Notes: generated from the sequence alone by a model not told the origin. 64,000 nucleotides of DNA from Acanthaster planci (GCF_001949145.1 NW_019091383.1:1679531-1743530); one strand, 5' to 3'. Shown: positions 44,637-58,494, counted from the stretch's first letter. Numbers and translations: made by a program.

Positions 44637-47600
44637 ATGGCATATCAGACCTTCCAACAGGAGTATCTACAGACTCCGCCCATCACCAGAGCTTACTGCA
44701 CGTCATGTGTGCTAACAACACTTGCGGTGGTAAGTTTCAAGGGAATTGAAAGCCTTCTGCAAAAAGGAGCCTGACTATCTCTCTTCAGCCATAAATTCCC
44801 ATCTTTCAAAATCTGTCAGGAGTTCTTGGAGGATTTTGGAAGATTCAGGAAGGTAGAGCCCAGCTACCACAACACGTACATTACATTGAGCTTGATGGCC
44901 CTAAAACGTTAAAAGCAAAAATTGCTTTACTCCCTAAATTGGGCTAACCTTGAACTTGCACAAGTCTGCAACGTTGTAGCCTCAGATTCAAGTCTTTGAA
45001 GTCAGTGGTTGTTAGGTTCACCTTCTTGCTGGAAAAAATAATTTCAAATAAAGACATTGATATCTAAAAATGCTTTCGACTACAATGTAATTTAGGATTT
45101 CCTTTCAGAATGTCATTTTTTCTTTCGTTTTTTTCAAGGATTTTGTCGTGGTGAGACCTGTGAAGAATCTAGAATTTTCTCCTTGAAGGTCCTCACCACA
45201 GCTTTCCATGGACATACTGGTATAACTTGATTATCTAAGACCCTTTTGTTATTTTCAACAGCAATTGGACATCATTACACCTTTCCAGCTGTACTTCAAC
45301 CCAGACTTAATTTTCAACCATTATCAGGTAAGAAAAAATCCTTCATCTTCTGTTGAATCAGTAGTCTCAGGATCTGTTTTACTGACGAAAAAAAATCAGT
45401 ATTAACCCCTTCGCTCCGGGAGATGTCGACAGCCGCGGCTTTGTGTGAGGATTAGTACATACCACACATACATTCTATTCATCATGCACCTGCGGTTTCA
45501 ATGTGGGCCTGCTGCTGGACAGGGCTTTGCATGCTGGGTATACTGCAGCCCAGCAGTCGCAGTCAAAAGAATCCTGGCGTGAAGGGGTTAACAAATTCAT
45601 ACATACGGTCCACATACCGTTTTAAAATATAGGCCTACCTTTTTTATTTTTAACTTGTAGGTATGGAGATTAATCACCAATTTCCTCTTCTTTGGACCAA
45701 TCGGCTTCAACTTTTTATTCAACATGATCTTCACGTATCGCTACTGTCGGATGTTGGAGGAGGGGTCATTCAGGGGTCGGACAGCAGATTTCTTCTTCAT
45801 GTTCTTCTGCGGAGGTCTTGTCATGACGGTATCCTTAAACACATCAGGACAGAACACTGCTTTTATCACTGAATCCAAGGACAACCTTACAGTCTGCTAT
45901 TCAGAGAGGCAGACTATATTTTGCTGATGAGAACCCTAATTCCACTACAATCCTTATCCCTCTTTAGAATTAAACTTTAAAGTTTTTATGGATTTCAATT
46001 GATTATATTGATATGATGGAGGATTTTGTAGGATTCGGGAATGTCTTCTGCAAACATGCCAGGGCCAATATTTACTTACATTTTAGCAGTGAAGAAAATT
46101 TGCATATACTTGCGTATGCCTTGTTGAAGTTGCCAAATTCATTTTGCTTCAGCTTTCGTCACCCAAACACCCTTTCAGATAATCAATGAATATCCTATGA
46201 GTTCTCATCTCATCTTGTGCTTAGCAAAAGGTTGTTCAGGCAGTTACTCAAACAGCTCACACTGCAACATCTTGTTCAATTACACCCTTCTACCAGGCAA
46301 ACTAAACACAAGCTTGTCAGCTTCTTAACCACTTCCTGCCGGGGATTTCCTGGCAGACAAGAAATCGGCATTTTCTTATTGCTGGGCCACAAATTTCTTA
46401 ACCAGATTCCTCCCAGATCATCTCGTTCTTTGTCAACCTGGTGTTTCTTGGCCAGGCCTTCACAATCATGCTGGTGTACGTCTGGAGTCGGAGGAACCCC
46501 TTCGTCCGCATGAACTTCCTGGGTCTGATGAACTTCCAGGCTCCCCACCTGCCCTGGGTGCTCTTGGGCTTTTCCCTGCTGCTGGGGAACTCCATCATCG
46601 TCGACTTCATCGGTGAGTGCAGTCAGAGATACATGTATGTAGATGGTTCAACTCTACAGCCGGGGGTCGATTCCCAGCTCGGTCACGTGGACTGGGTTTT
46701 CAGTCCCTACCTGATTCCGTGGGTTTTACCCAGAATGCATATTTCAGGTTTTCCTCCACCTCTAGATATTGTAACTTCTGTTTCCTCTGTACCTCACAAT
46801 GTAGCACCGTTGGTTCTAGAAGGACAAACCTAGATCCAGAGTATCACACTGACACATATATCTGTTTCCACTTGCATCTTTGTATCGTTTGTGTTCTGTC
46901 CTGTGCGATAGAGTCAAACTTGAACATGTCTACATCGTTGAGGCCGATGTATCGTCAGTAAAAGTTTCTTATTCACACCAAGGAAGACTTGACGCAGGTC
47001 CATAGAGTGGCCCTTGTTCTACCATTCAGTGCCATAAACTTCAAAAAAATTGATCTCCAGGTCTTGCATAGGTTGAATGTATTATTTATGTTGATAATAA
47101 AATTCAATAGTACACATACATGTACCCACCTGCTCTGGCGTTGAAGGCATGATAACCGTGCAAGGTTGAAACAGCAGTTGACATTCTTACAAGATGCCGT
47201 CAAAATTGATTTCACCAGTCAGACTTGCAAATGATGATTGTTTTGTTGAGTAAAAAAAAATAAAGTATAAATTGAGTACAGTTTGACCGAATAGAATGTA
47301 GAAATATTATGTGGATTCGATGTAAATGAATCATACAAAACGTTGCATATTATAGAAATAACTCTTACAGATTTGGTTTTTAAAACATTTTTTGCTCTTA
47401 CCAGGCATTGCTGTCGGTCATGTTTACTTCTTCCTTGAAGACGTTTTCCCTCAGCAACACGGCGGCTTCAAAATCCTTAGAACACCCAAAATTCTGTGAG
47501 TTTTTCAGTCATTCAAATCAGTTGTTTATTTTGTGGTTACTCAAAAATCCCCAGGATATGGGGTTTATATCTCCCTTTTTGGACCAGGTGAGTGGACCAG

Positions 47601-48654
47601 TGGATCGTTCCACCCCTACCTTTTACTTTATGTTGGCGAGAGAAACTAAAATGAACATGACATAGACCATATTGATGTAAAGTTTATTTAGCTAGACTTG
47701 CAGAACATTAGCTGCAGGTCTATGTCACGAACAGTGCCCTAGTGTATTGCAGCCGATTTCATAAAACTGTACGCAGTGGCATAATTCCACTTATGCCACA
47801 TTCTATTGTGTAAGTTGTGCAACAAATTAAGACCGATTTCACGAAACTTACACACTTGTGCAACAAATTATGGCGTAGCTTACACAGTCATTTTAGATGG
47901 CATAAGTTGTGTCAAACAAAACGACAATGAACGATTTGACTTGCTTATCAAGTCTGGTTAAGCCTCGTCATTGCTGAAATTATTTAGGATTATACGAGAA
48001 ACGAACAACTTTGTTCCAGAAGGTAATAATAAACTTGTTTGGCTGTGAGAAAACTTTTTGTCCGGTTCCGACGAAGAAAAGACGAGAACTTTTTCAAAAT
48101 GGTGGGCGGATGTGATTCAAGGACTGTTTGGTGACTGCTGTTATATTGGTAAAGAACAGCCGTCGTAAAAGCCGTTTTTGTCCTCATGCAAGAAATTTAA
48201 TATTATTGGGCAGCTACGGCATAAATTTGTGGCACAAGGCTTATGCATAGTTTAAAGTTATGCCGCGTTTCGTGAAATCGGCTGCTGGTTTGTGAATTTC
48301 CATGGGTAAGCATGCATCAGCACGGATGTTTTTGGTGTTTGGTACATTTTTTAGCAGCGCACATGGTGAGAAATATATAGAAAACACCTCATGGGTTCGC
48401 TGCCCAGAAACTTTCAAACACCTGACAGTTATGTAGATATGATTGCCTTCCCCCTCAGGAAAATGATCTTCGATGCGAACCCCGATGATGCAAATTACAA
48501 CCCCCTCCCCGAGGAGGAGAGACCTGGGGGGTTTGACTGGGGCGGCGAGGGTGCAAGACCAGCGGACCAACAAGAGGCCAGACTGCAGGAGGGGCAGACA
48601 GACGGACCGCAGGACAGACAGGGGGACAATCAGGTCCACAACCCGGACCAGTGA
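44637..48654 (+). CDS. DERL2: Derlin-2-type ERAD protein, complete, 6 exons, 269 aa
   Basis: Exons: 44637-44729, 45262-45327, 45661-45828, 46417-46612, 47405-47495, 48459-48654 (TGA). All are GT-AG and in phase. Derlins are rhomboid-like pseudoproteases in the ER membrane that help move misfolded proteins to the cytosol and bind p97/VCP. It starts [20 protein letters not shown]. It carries the invariant WR motif (residues 55-56, [13 protein letters not shown]), [60 protein letters not shown] and [16 protein letters not shown]. Near-identity with vertebrate DERL2/DERL3 through the membrane core makes the call secure; DERL2 rather than DERL3 is by overall resemblance. The tail differs: after [14 protein letters not shown] (residues 220-233) the usual SHP box (FxWGxGxRL) reads [11 protein letters not shown]. 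About 30 polar residues rich in Q, D, G and E follow, making the protein longer than human DERL2 (239 aa). Confidence 0.96.
45402..45591. mobile_element. 190-bp TTAA-bounded MITE in DERL2 intron 2
   Basis: The left end is TTAACCCCTTCGCTCCGGGA; the right end reads TTAACCCCTTCACGCCAGG in inverse complement. It occupies more than half of the 333-bp intron, 74 bp after exon 2 and 69 bp before exon 3. Confidence 0.9.
46325..46400. mobile_element. Truncated TTAA element next to the DERL2 exon 4 acceptor
   Basis: TTAACCACTTCCTGCCGGGG followed by ATTTCCTGG matches the termini of the elements at 60051 and 26360. The opposite terminus is missing. The fragment ends about 16 bp before the exon 4 acceptor (46416). 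Confidence 0.65.
46640..46800 (+). mobile_element. tRNA-derived SINE, second copy (DERL2 intron 4)
   Basis: GGGTCGATTCCC (B-box region) is followed by TTTTCAGTCCCTACCTGATT, CCGTGGGTTTTACCC and GGTTTTCCTCC, all shared in order with the SINE at 7640-7955. It begins about 30 bp after exon 4. Confidence 0.75.
47749..48288. mobile_element. Inverted-repeat MITE with GCCGATTTCACGAAA ends, copy 2 (DERL2 intron 5)
   Basis: It begins GCAGCCGATTTCATAAAACT and ends CGTGAAATCGGCTGCTGG. Its body aligns with 18757-19327, including shared ACGAACAACTTTGTTCCAGA and GGTGACTGCTGTTA. It is somewhat shorter than copy 1. Confidence 0.85.
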
Positions 48655-51600
48655 GTTGGAACAAGGGGCTGCAAAACTTCAGCTGTTGGAGGAGCACGAA
48701 TTGACATTGGTGCTTGTTTATGTCAACACCGCAAATGAAGCTGCAAAGCACTTTTGGATTAGTCAGACAAAACCAATTTCATACGGGCCATTTCTTTTTT
48801 TTTCTGGAAATGTACTCGAAACAGTTTCTGAATGCTTTCAAAACAGGAAAGGAAAGTTGAACGAAATTGGATGCCGAATCTTTAATTTCAGTGCTTGTGG
48901 TATGTGAAAATTTGACAGCTGCAACTCAGGATTTTGTATAAGCGGATTTGTACAACACTGCAGTTCCGGCAAAACTGACTTCATGGACTGTCCTCCGTCA
49001 ATCTTGGCAAAGTCCTTCACAAGCTTTTTTGGTTATCCCATTTTGCATAATCTGGCAGCTGAAATCCTACATGCATTGCTGCTGACGTCAAAACTTTCAA
49101 ACAGCAGTGAAAAGAACCGTCAGGGAGATAAGCCTGATCTGAGCACCAGATTCAGATGCCGTCTTTGCGTCCCACTCGTCACCTTTTTGTCCCTCGTTGC
49201 AACAGGGCATGGCGACGTGGCGACTATTGAATCTCTACATGCACATGTATTTCCCCGAAAATATGGAAGAATAGGGTCAAGTTGAAGTGATGTAGACATT
49301 TTCAGTTTATCAATGACGGGACAATGCCATAAAACTCGTTTTGGATTGGGCACTGAAAGCTGGCGTGACCAGAGAAAGAAAAGTGTTGGAGTTTGTAATG
49401 ACTTACAGTCCTCCATGTTGAAACAGTACATGAATCTCGGTGTCTAACTTTACTTTGTCATGTTTCTAAGCAGGGACAACCCTAGCAATGTGGTATTGAA
49501 TTTACCAGAGACCTGATTCCAGGTCTTAACGTTCACAATCCGAGTTAATATTAATTAATATTAATTATTAATATTAAAGGTCACACTGTGACCCATCTTC
49601 TTTTGTCTGTAAAAAGCAGAGTCATGTTACTAAATTTTCTTTCCTTGACATTATTTTTAGAAAAAAAATTGAGTCACGGAAAATCGTTAAAAAAAAAAAC
49701 AAACACAAAAGATTTTAAAAGGTGTGTTTTGCTCTCAGAGCAAATTTCCATTTTTGGTGGTCTTTTTTAGTTCAGGTTCAGAGGTTTTTAAGAGAGGTGT
49801 TCTATTTTTAATGTTTTTGCTTTGCCTGAAAAGTGAAACCAAGCATCCAATATCTGAGGCAGAGAGTGTTAACTTGGGTCTTTTTTTTGAGACCGTAAAA
49901 TGTGGTAAACTTTTGACCAAGAATCAGAGCCTTGGTTCTTTTTTAATGGAAATGCTGAAGGTGGGCCTCATCATGTGCAATTTGGAATTCCCACCTAGGG
50001 ATACAAGAAAAATGTGACTCAGGGTGTGATTGTCATGACAACACCTGTCAACAAAAACCCTAGAGATGCTGTCTGTGTCTTGATAGATGGTTTCACTACT
50101 GTTATACTGCCCTCTAGGGATATCATAGATCACATTTCCCAGATAATGGCTAACTTTTTTTTTCCAGCCAAAAAATTCACTACCGTCCATTCGGAACAGA
50201 TTAAAGAATAACATTTTAAAGTTTAGTTTTATCAAGTAAAAGGTTATTCTTGGCATCTTTCAGTTGGTTTCAATGACCAAAATGTGTTTATTTTCAGACA
50301 AATACATTATCGGTATAGCGTTTCCATCAATAGAGAGTCTTCACATTTCCTTAGGTGTTGTTGAAAATTGTTCTTTCTTGGACGTGAAGTCGTGCTGCAT
50401 AAAGAAATCTTTTCTGCTTGCTTGTGACAGGGGTTTTCTTATGACATGATACATTGACCAATGGGTGTCTCTGGTATTTACCCACAATTCACACTGCAGA
50501 GGACTGACACTGTGACATTTGCTGTTGAAGTGACAGCTGTTTTTAATCTGTCAATGTCTAAGAAGTGGCTTCCTTGTTCACTGATTCCTTTCCGTACTGT
50601 GGTACTGCCCCAACCTGCCCCAGCATCTAATGGTCTAATGGATACATTGGGGTATAAATACGTGTACATTGTAATGCAAGGGTTAAGGGTCATTTATTGG
50701 CTAGAGAGGGTGCCTAGTGGCAGCATGTAATGAGCTAAAGAATTAAAAAAGCAAAATTAGAACGTTGTTTGAAGTAAAATTGGGACAGCTAATTGATGAT
50801 AAGTGCGAATTTGGGATAGTAAAAATTGATCATAATTATACATGTATCTGTAATACCAAACTTGTGAGACACAGTGGACAAAGCAAGCATACTGTTACAA
50901 AACTATTTCCAAATCGACTGTGATCTTTGTATTGTCTCCTTAGACTAATATTCTTATGTAACATAAATGAGACAAAAATTCTATTTTGCAATGTGAAGAG
51001 AAAGCCCTAGCTGCACATCTTTTGTCATTAGCTTGATTTTCAGTTGCGAAAAAACCAACAAAAGAAGTGGAATCTCTTTCCTGCAATGGAATCTGGCTCA
51101 GGAAACAGGCCGTGTATTTTGGATTGTACGAAGGCAAGAAACTCCCAAAATGGAGATAACATCAGTAATTAGTTTTGGTCAAGTTGCAGCCGGGTTGGGT
51201 TTTCTGCATGTAATTCTGTGGAAGAACTTTGCAGGTGGACGTGTGGTCAGTAATGTCTTTCGTTGACAACTTTGAAGACCCACAAGACTGAGGGTAAAGC
51301 CAATATTGCCAGGTTGGTTTAAGGGAAGAAATGCTTCAAAGAATGATTATAAATCAATTGGAAATTAATCTCTCTGAAATGGAAAATCAACGGTGTGATT
51401 CATTTATAAGAAAATGTATTTTTCTAATTCTGCTGACACAGTGTTCATTTCCCCCCACAAAGTGTACCTGTATGTTTGTTTTTTCCTACGTTGTAATTCT
51501 AGACTTTGCCCTCGGTAGGGTTTCACTTCAAGCGGTCTTTCCTCTGGTGTGAGGCCAGCTTGCCACATTGTATCATGCAGCACCCAATTACTGATTCAGT

Positions 51601-54600
51601 GTAATCTGAGATCCTCCTCGTTAAGTAGCCTTTACTGTACATAAGCTGACTTGGCAGCAGACTATTTATGAATAAAATTGTGATCTAAGTGTCTCATCTG
51701 CGAGCGCAATGTTCATTTCTTTGTTCATGAATCTTCTTAAGTGCTCCAGCTGACTTGTTTTAAAAACACTTGTCAAAATAGGTTCGTTCGTTTAAGTTTC
51801 TTGCATTTTAGCCTCTTGGATGCGATAATCCACTCTTGGACTGCAGGTTAAAACATTTGACTTTTTAACATGACCTGTATAGAAACTAGTCGCAAATGGG
51901 GTTAAAAAAATGCAGTGATTACAAATGAACTTGGTTTTGCATTTCAACAAATCAAATGTTGCTTTACAAAGGGCACACAGTGCTCCATTCAACCTGTTAG
52001 TTGTCAATGAGCACTAACAACTGAAAAAGGTTCTTCATGGCTCAAATAGTTCTATTCAACTACTAAGCTTTTTTGACTCAGTTTGACTCATTTGTCCCAA
52101 AGGCAGTGGGAGGCACAAGTTTACAGAAAAATTTGGGAATATGGGGGGAAACCTGTTTTGATTTGAAAAGGTATAACTTTTCACACACATGCAAATACCT
52201 TTGTATCTCAGTTGTGGTATCAATTTTGCAGTCTTTCAAGTTGGTTACTTATTCAACAAAGCAAACTTTTTCTGCACAACTGACTCGTTTTCCTTTAGTG
52301 AACCAGGGGTGGGGAATTGGAAACTTGTGAAAGGGGGACCTGCTGTTTAGTCGCCCACGCATGACAGGTGGAAAGGACAGTGGGTGGTTTCAGGTTGTCA
52401 ATTCTGGGGCAACTACAATGCCGCTTCTAGAAAGAGTTCTCCATTTCTAGTGAACCAACCCCCCCCCCCCACAAACACCCAACCAACAGTCAAATGCCAG
52501 CTCGTGATCTCTCCTCTTTTTTTTTATTCTCAAACCAACTTTACGATCATAATACTAAACTCATTCATAGTACATTATCACAATGGCTAAGAGCTGACCT
52601 TGCATTTCATCCAGGCCCCAACCTCACAGGGTACCAGTCAGCACTTCATTTAAATGCCTCATCAGCTATTACAGTACATAAATAAGTTATCAAAAAGGAG
52701 TACCTTAATATCTATAGATATATTTGACTGAAAATATACCAAAAAAAAAGAAGTATTTGTAGTAATTTCTACAGAATGGATATTCTTCATTTCTTCTGTG
52801 GCAGCAAAATAGAACTTCTGCTGCCTAGGGGTGGGGCTTAAGGCAAAATGAACGGGCACTTGCCACTAGAATTAGGAATGATTATTAGAGTGTGAAATGA
52901 AAAACAGTTTGAAAACTTGAGTGACAATGTTTAATGAGCTGAAGTGTCAAAACATGCACGCCAACATCAGGTCTCCAAATTTGGCGCAGTCAAACCAGTC
53001 TGAGAAATCAAACTGGACCAAACATAGTATTCAAGCCGAGTTGCTCAATGTCAGGAGTTACTCAGAAGCCGTAAGCACAGTGTCAACCACAGGCCAGCTG
53101 TGACTCATATTGAATCCATGTAGACACTGCAAAAAGTTGTGTACACAGCTTTCATCATCAAAAGACAAGTCATCATGTCAACGACCTAAAAAAAACTCAA
53201 TGAAAATTGGGAACATAGTTATTGCCTTTTCATTCTTTGGCTCTATGATTTACTTTTTACTTTTGTTTTTTCTTTTTTTACAAAATAAAAAAACAAAAAA
53301 AAACACGATGAAAAACATAGAAACACATCCAATGAAAAATGATTAAAAAAATGAATATAGATGACAATTTTGGCATCTGGTGGAAGCAGACAATTCAGTT
53401 TTTGCCACTTTCCAGAGGACAGAATTTACATTCCTAATTTTGCTTTCCCCCAACTTTCTGTAATAAGGGACTAATTTCCTGAAGCTGCTGATGACAGACA
53501 TTGCCTAAACATTGATTCCGGCTTGGCAAAAATAGGTGCCCAGCTAAAACGTCATATCAAGAATTGTGCTTGTGACTGGTCCCCTGCTGAGTTCTGCTCA
53601 GTGCAGCAATTACAGTCAGAATGTTTGCCAATTAGCAAATATCTATGGACACTCTTAACATGGCCAACAAATGTAGTTACCATATTCAAATTTCAAAGGT
53701 CTGCTGATGAGGTCATGAAATTTGCCAAGTAAAATTATCTTTGTCTTAGAGCAGTGGGAAATACCCGAAGCTGTCTGCTGCCCCCTGGAGTTGAAAAAGT
53801 ACACCTCCCAGTTTTTTGCTTGATTTCTTTTGTTCTGTTCCAAATACATGAAAAGAAAAACCACAAAAATAAATTGAACAACATTTATGTTAAGGACTAA
53901 CTTTACGTATGGCAACATGCTTTTATGTTAAGTGTATAATCTTTGCAATTTCAAGAAATGTGACCGTCAAAAATCAGGTCAAAACACAGAGTTGACAGAT
54001 TAAACAGATTCCACTAAAAATTAGCACTAAACTCTCTTTATAAGTCACGGAGATGTTACAATATTGGAAAAATAAACAAAATTATTCTCACTCACGGAAT
54101 TTGCCATGTTTGCTCCAAAAATCACAACAAAGAACAAAAGAATAAATCTACAAATACTCCTTTCCTTTCAAATCTCCTTAAGAACATTTCACTACATGTA
54201 CCTTTGCAATATATAAATTTGTCTATGTACAAGTAATTATAGCTTTGTAATAGTACCTAAAAGTGGCTATTTCAATTCAATATTAAAGGCTTAGTACAAA
54301 AAAAAATAAGAAATGGAAATGCACTTTTTCAAATAAACAGTTTAAGTCAACGAGCGACCCTAAATTTGCTGCATTCTTAAAACTTACAAACAGGCCAACT
54401 ATGAGTACGAGTTACACTGGAGTTCAGATTTAGTTGAGAAAAGAATCAGCCCTATCATGCTGTGGTGTGCCCAGCAGAAGGGCAATTTTTGTTTGACATA
54501 ATTGACAATGCACCAGATGGCTAACAATTATGCCTTTCTGCTAGGCAGAGAACATGTTATAAAACCTGGTGCTGCATTCCTCCAATAACCCTAGCAAGGG

Positions 54601-57600
54601 AAGTGCTATTGTCCATTAACTTGAGAACCATGTCAAAACGTAACACCCAAAACCCAAGCCCTTCTCAAGTGATGAGAAAGAGGTGGGACCTAAGGCTGAA
54701 AAAACAAGGGGGGGGGTGGCAAATGGCTATGCAAATGCAGGTAGACTTTCCACTAACAGCAATCAAAAAGACTGAGGCGGAACCCTTGATGACGTTGTCC
54801 CCTGATATTTGATCATGTACATGGTTTAACCGATATTTGACCTGTTTCTTGTTGTTTGTTGAGTACACGTGTAAACTTTCTGCATTTACAAGAGGTTTCT
54901 TGGTAGGTATGTACACAGCCTTATTTCAGAATTCTAAGCAACCATCTCACACTCTATAATAAACTATTTCTAGCTCTTCTCTCTTGAATAAAAAACAAAA
55001 CAAAAACATAAATAAGTGAACTGGAACAATCACAACAAGCAAGTTCTCACAACCCAGATTGCAAACAATGATCAGAACTTCCCTCAGCTATGTCTTCTAT
55101 TTCGGTTCCACAATTTTGTCAACTTGTGAAAGGTGTTCAACTTTCTCCCTTTGTTTTAATATCAGCGAGGGGATAAATGAAGTTGCGGTGTGCTACATTG
55201 GTGGCATCCAATATGCTGAAATAGTTTCTCTTTAAACATGCTACAGTAGTACACTTAACCCCTTTTTGTCCCTGGATAACACAGGTGACCTTCAAAGGCT
55301 TTACTGAATGTGAACAGTGTTCCAGGAATGAACGGTGTCTGGATTCTGGAAATTATGTTGTAATGACAAGAAAACTGATATAAATGTTTGACTCAATCCG
55401 TATAATGGCAGGCTATCAATCAATGGCCAACCATTACATGCAAAAAAAAACCCTGATCTGGGTTGGCAAAATAGTGATTCAATTGTTATTGAGTCATGCC
55501 AATTGATACATCTAATCAATAGCCAAATCCATCAGTAATCAATAATCAACAATAATTTCATCCAACCTTACAGATAACTCACTGATGTTGATAACTTAAT
55601 GACCTCAATCAATGGCTGACCTCAGCAACTAAAAATGAGTAAAGCTCCTCCTCTGTCAATAAATTGACTCTCAGTCTGTTTTCTTTGTAACAGGACACAA
55701 TCCATTTTACAATCCTTCTGTTCAATTAATTAATTAATAATAACTGTTCAATCAGTAACTGGTGTCATTTGGCATTGACTACTGGTCTTAAATATCAAAA
55801 TTTAAATCTGTCAACAGAAGTTCTTGAGCTCTCCAATTATTGGCTAAAGCTGACCTCAGAGAAGTCCACATCCTCTTTTTCAAATCAGCAGTCAATCACT
55901 GAATATTATTTCAATCTTTAAAACAGTTCATTTTTAGCAGATTTTTGTATCAACTGTTGGAACTTTTCAACTGTCTATAAAACCAGAGTACTCTAGCAAA
56001 GTACTGTACATGTAGCAAGAGTTATAATGGCCTGGCAGTACACATTTCTACATACAGACATTTCTTTAACCCAAGTTCATGTTGTTTTTATAAAAGTAAC
56101 AGGAGAATGGTAGATTTCTAAAGTAAAAGTACTGGACTGAATATATAATATGCTCTACTTAGAACTCACAGATCAGGGTAAGAATGCGCGGAAATGCCGG
56201 ACGTTGTTCTTTAGTTCTAAAATTAGTTGTACCTCCGCTTTTTAAAATTGGCAAAGTACCCCAATGGATTATATCCCCCTGTGCAGGATGCAAGGTCGAA
56301 TCAGAAGGCTGGCACGTTGACTCTACGTACCACCGCATCAATCTTTGCAGACCTCTCAGAGGAAATTTTATCAAGTTGTCAACCACACCCGTCACGGGGC
56401 TTTTGCTGAGAATGTCATGAAAGTACCCTATGACCTGATGACCTTTGACACCATGCACTGACAAGCAACACAACTCACAGGGCATGCGTTGAGACTATTA
56501 GGAAGTTGATCTAAGATTGTAGCGGGCGTGTGGTATTCCATAGTCTTCACAGAAACATCTTCTCATATTCTTCCCACTGTGGAAAATTTTCACTTCCAAA
56601 TGTTTGACAACCTACAGATTTCTCAGGATCTACTAATGTGACTTGTCTTTGTAAGTCATAACAACTAACCCAAAGCTGGAAAATTATCTCTCAAAAAGGC
56701 AAAAACAATTAAAATTCCGATAACTATACATATTATGATGGCATCATTGTCAATTACAAAGGGCACTTTTGGGGAAAAACCTTGTGCACAAAAGTTAGGG
56801 CAATAGCACTTCTTTTTCTTCAAGCCTTTCTCAAAACAAAACAAAAAAAGAGAGAGAAAATCTAAAACCTTCTCCATTTTAACCACTAGCTTGCCGCCGG
56901 GGTTTTCAGTACCGGACATGTATGCGTTATATGTGTGGCCGCGGTCTCTGAAATCAGACAAAGGGCATTGGGCCTTGTAATAAATGACTGTACTTGTAAA
57001 AGACCAGGCTGCTGTGCAATTACCAACGTTTTTTCACTCTCAATAGTGGAGATAATCCAGCCTTGTTTTGAACCAGTATGCCAGGGTTTGGGGCATTTAG
57101 CACTGCAGGCTAATCTGGCCACTATTGAAAAGAGGTCAGCAGCGCACTGTGCCAGGTTGGTGAACAAAAGAAAGTTACATAACACCGCACAATCTGGGCT
57201 CTTTTTACAAGGCTGCAGGCCTGGCTGAAATACTCGGGCGTCAATAGATGTTGTCAGATTAGAGTACCACCAGACAGTCATTCATGTGGGTGTAAACATC
57301 CATTAAATGAAATGGTGAATTTTTGAAGAATTTTGAACACTGAAAATCTTGAAAATGTCCCGTTTGTGCGCACTACATTTTTCAAACCACCCCGGCAGCA
57401 AGTGGTTAATCAGTGACTCGCATGTATTAAAGGTGAACCGAAGGACAAAGTTTTGACCTCTAGTCAAGCTAAATGACACCTCTAAACACTCTGGTACATA
57501 AGCACAAATCTGACAGCATACAACTCCAAAAAAGTTGAGGACCCCTTTTTTCTTAACTTGTAATTTTTTTTCCAAGCAATGAGTGGAGTCTAGTTCATTC

Positions 57601-58494
57601 ACTCTTGTGTTTGTCTAGATGGTGGTCTCATTGGAGTAAAAAATTTAAGAAATGTTTCAAAACATCGAATGCACATTTATCAAAATGGACAGTTTTAGGG
57701 AAAAGTCAAGTGGCAAAATAAAAAGCGGTCCTTAACTATTTTGAGTAATGTATTTTGAACTTCTTTGGTACAATATTATCTGCATTCACTACTTCACTAA
57801 CATAAAAAGAGACTCTTACAAAAACTTGCATTTTTTTGTACTAAAGAATGCATGTTAGTTGTGTACTTGCTAACTAAATGCAACATATTTATAGTTTAAT
57901 ACTTTTTAAAAAATTCTTTGTATTTCAAAAATATTTCTTTCAACTTTTTTATATCAGTACTAAATAATGGAAAAAAATCCATTATGGAATTTTTCTTATT
58001 TAAAAAAATTGTACGGCTTTATACCTACTTTCTATAGTATACTTTCTTGATATAAACTTGTTGTTTAGGCAATATATATAAAAGTGTATTTGACAAGAAA
58101 TAATCTTGCACCTATCCCATCATGCCATGCTCACAATGGCGACCATCCTTAGCAACCACAGATTTCCAACAATTACTGGTACATGTATTTTCAAAACAAG
58201 TATAGTACAAATCATGGCATGGGTTGCTGGCGGCCCACATTAATACAGAGTACCTCGTTACTTATTTCTTGCAAAATACTCCAGTTTGTTCCTTTTAACT
58301 TCCTAAAAATGCTACATTGCAATACCCACTACTACAGCAAAATTTATTTGCTGCTATCCAAAAACCGTGATCAGAGCACAGCAAGGGTTTCCTAAAAAAA
58401 TTGCTTTCCTCTTGTAAATCAACTGTAACGCTGTTTTGGAATCGTTTCTTGTCTTTTTAAGGGAGGGAGGGTGTCCATGGAAGCCTCATTCTTC
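48655..58494. other. 9.8-kb gene-poor convergent region between DERL2 and the zinc-finger gene
   Basis: It must contain the 3' UTRs of both genes. I see no ORF with exon-like boundaries or recognisable protein. Much is AT-rich, with homopolymer runs, AATAAA-like motifs on both strands, an AT palindrome at 49545-49564, a lone TTAA-CCCC terminus at 55255, and the TTAA element 56879-57409. A long zinc-finger 3' UTR would explain part of it, but this cannot be shown from sequence alone. Confidence 0.55.
56879..57409. mobile_element. 531-bp TTAA-bounded MITE
   Basis: The left end is TTAACCACTAGCTTGCCGCC and the right end CCCCGGCAGCAAGTGGTTAA. The interior aligns with 60051-60638 along its length (CAATCTGGGCTCT, GGCCTGGCTG, TACTCGGGCGTCAAT) and with the arms of 26360-27122. 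Its ORFs have no recognisable protein and differ between copies. Confidence 0.9.

Noticed and set aside
55255-55275. Another TTAACCCC terminus
   Set aside because: No partner end follows within the region, so it is at most a fragment.
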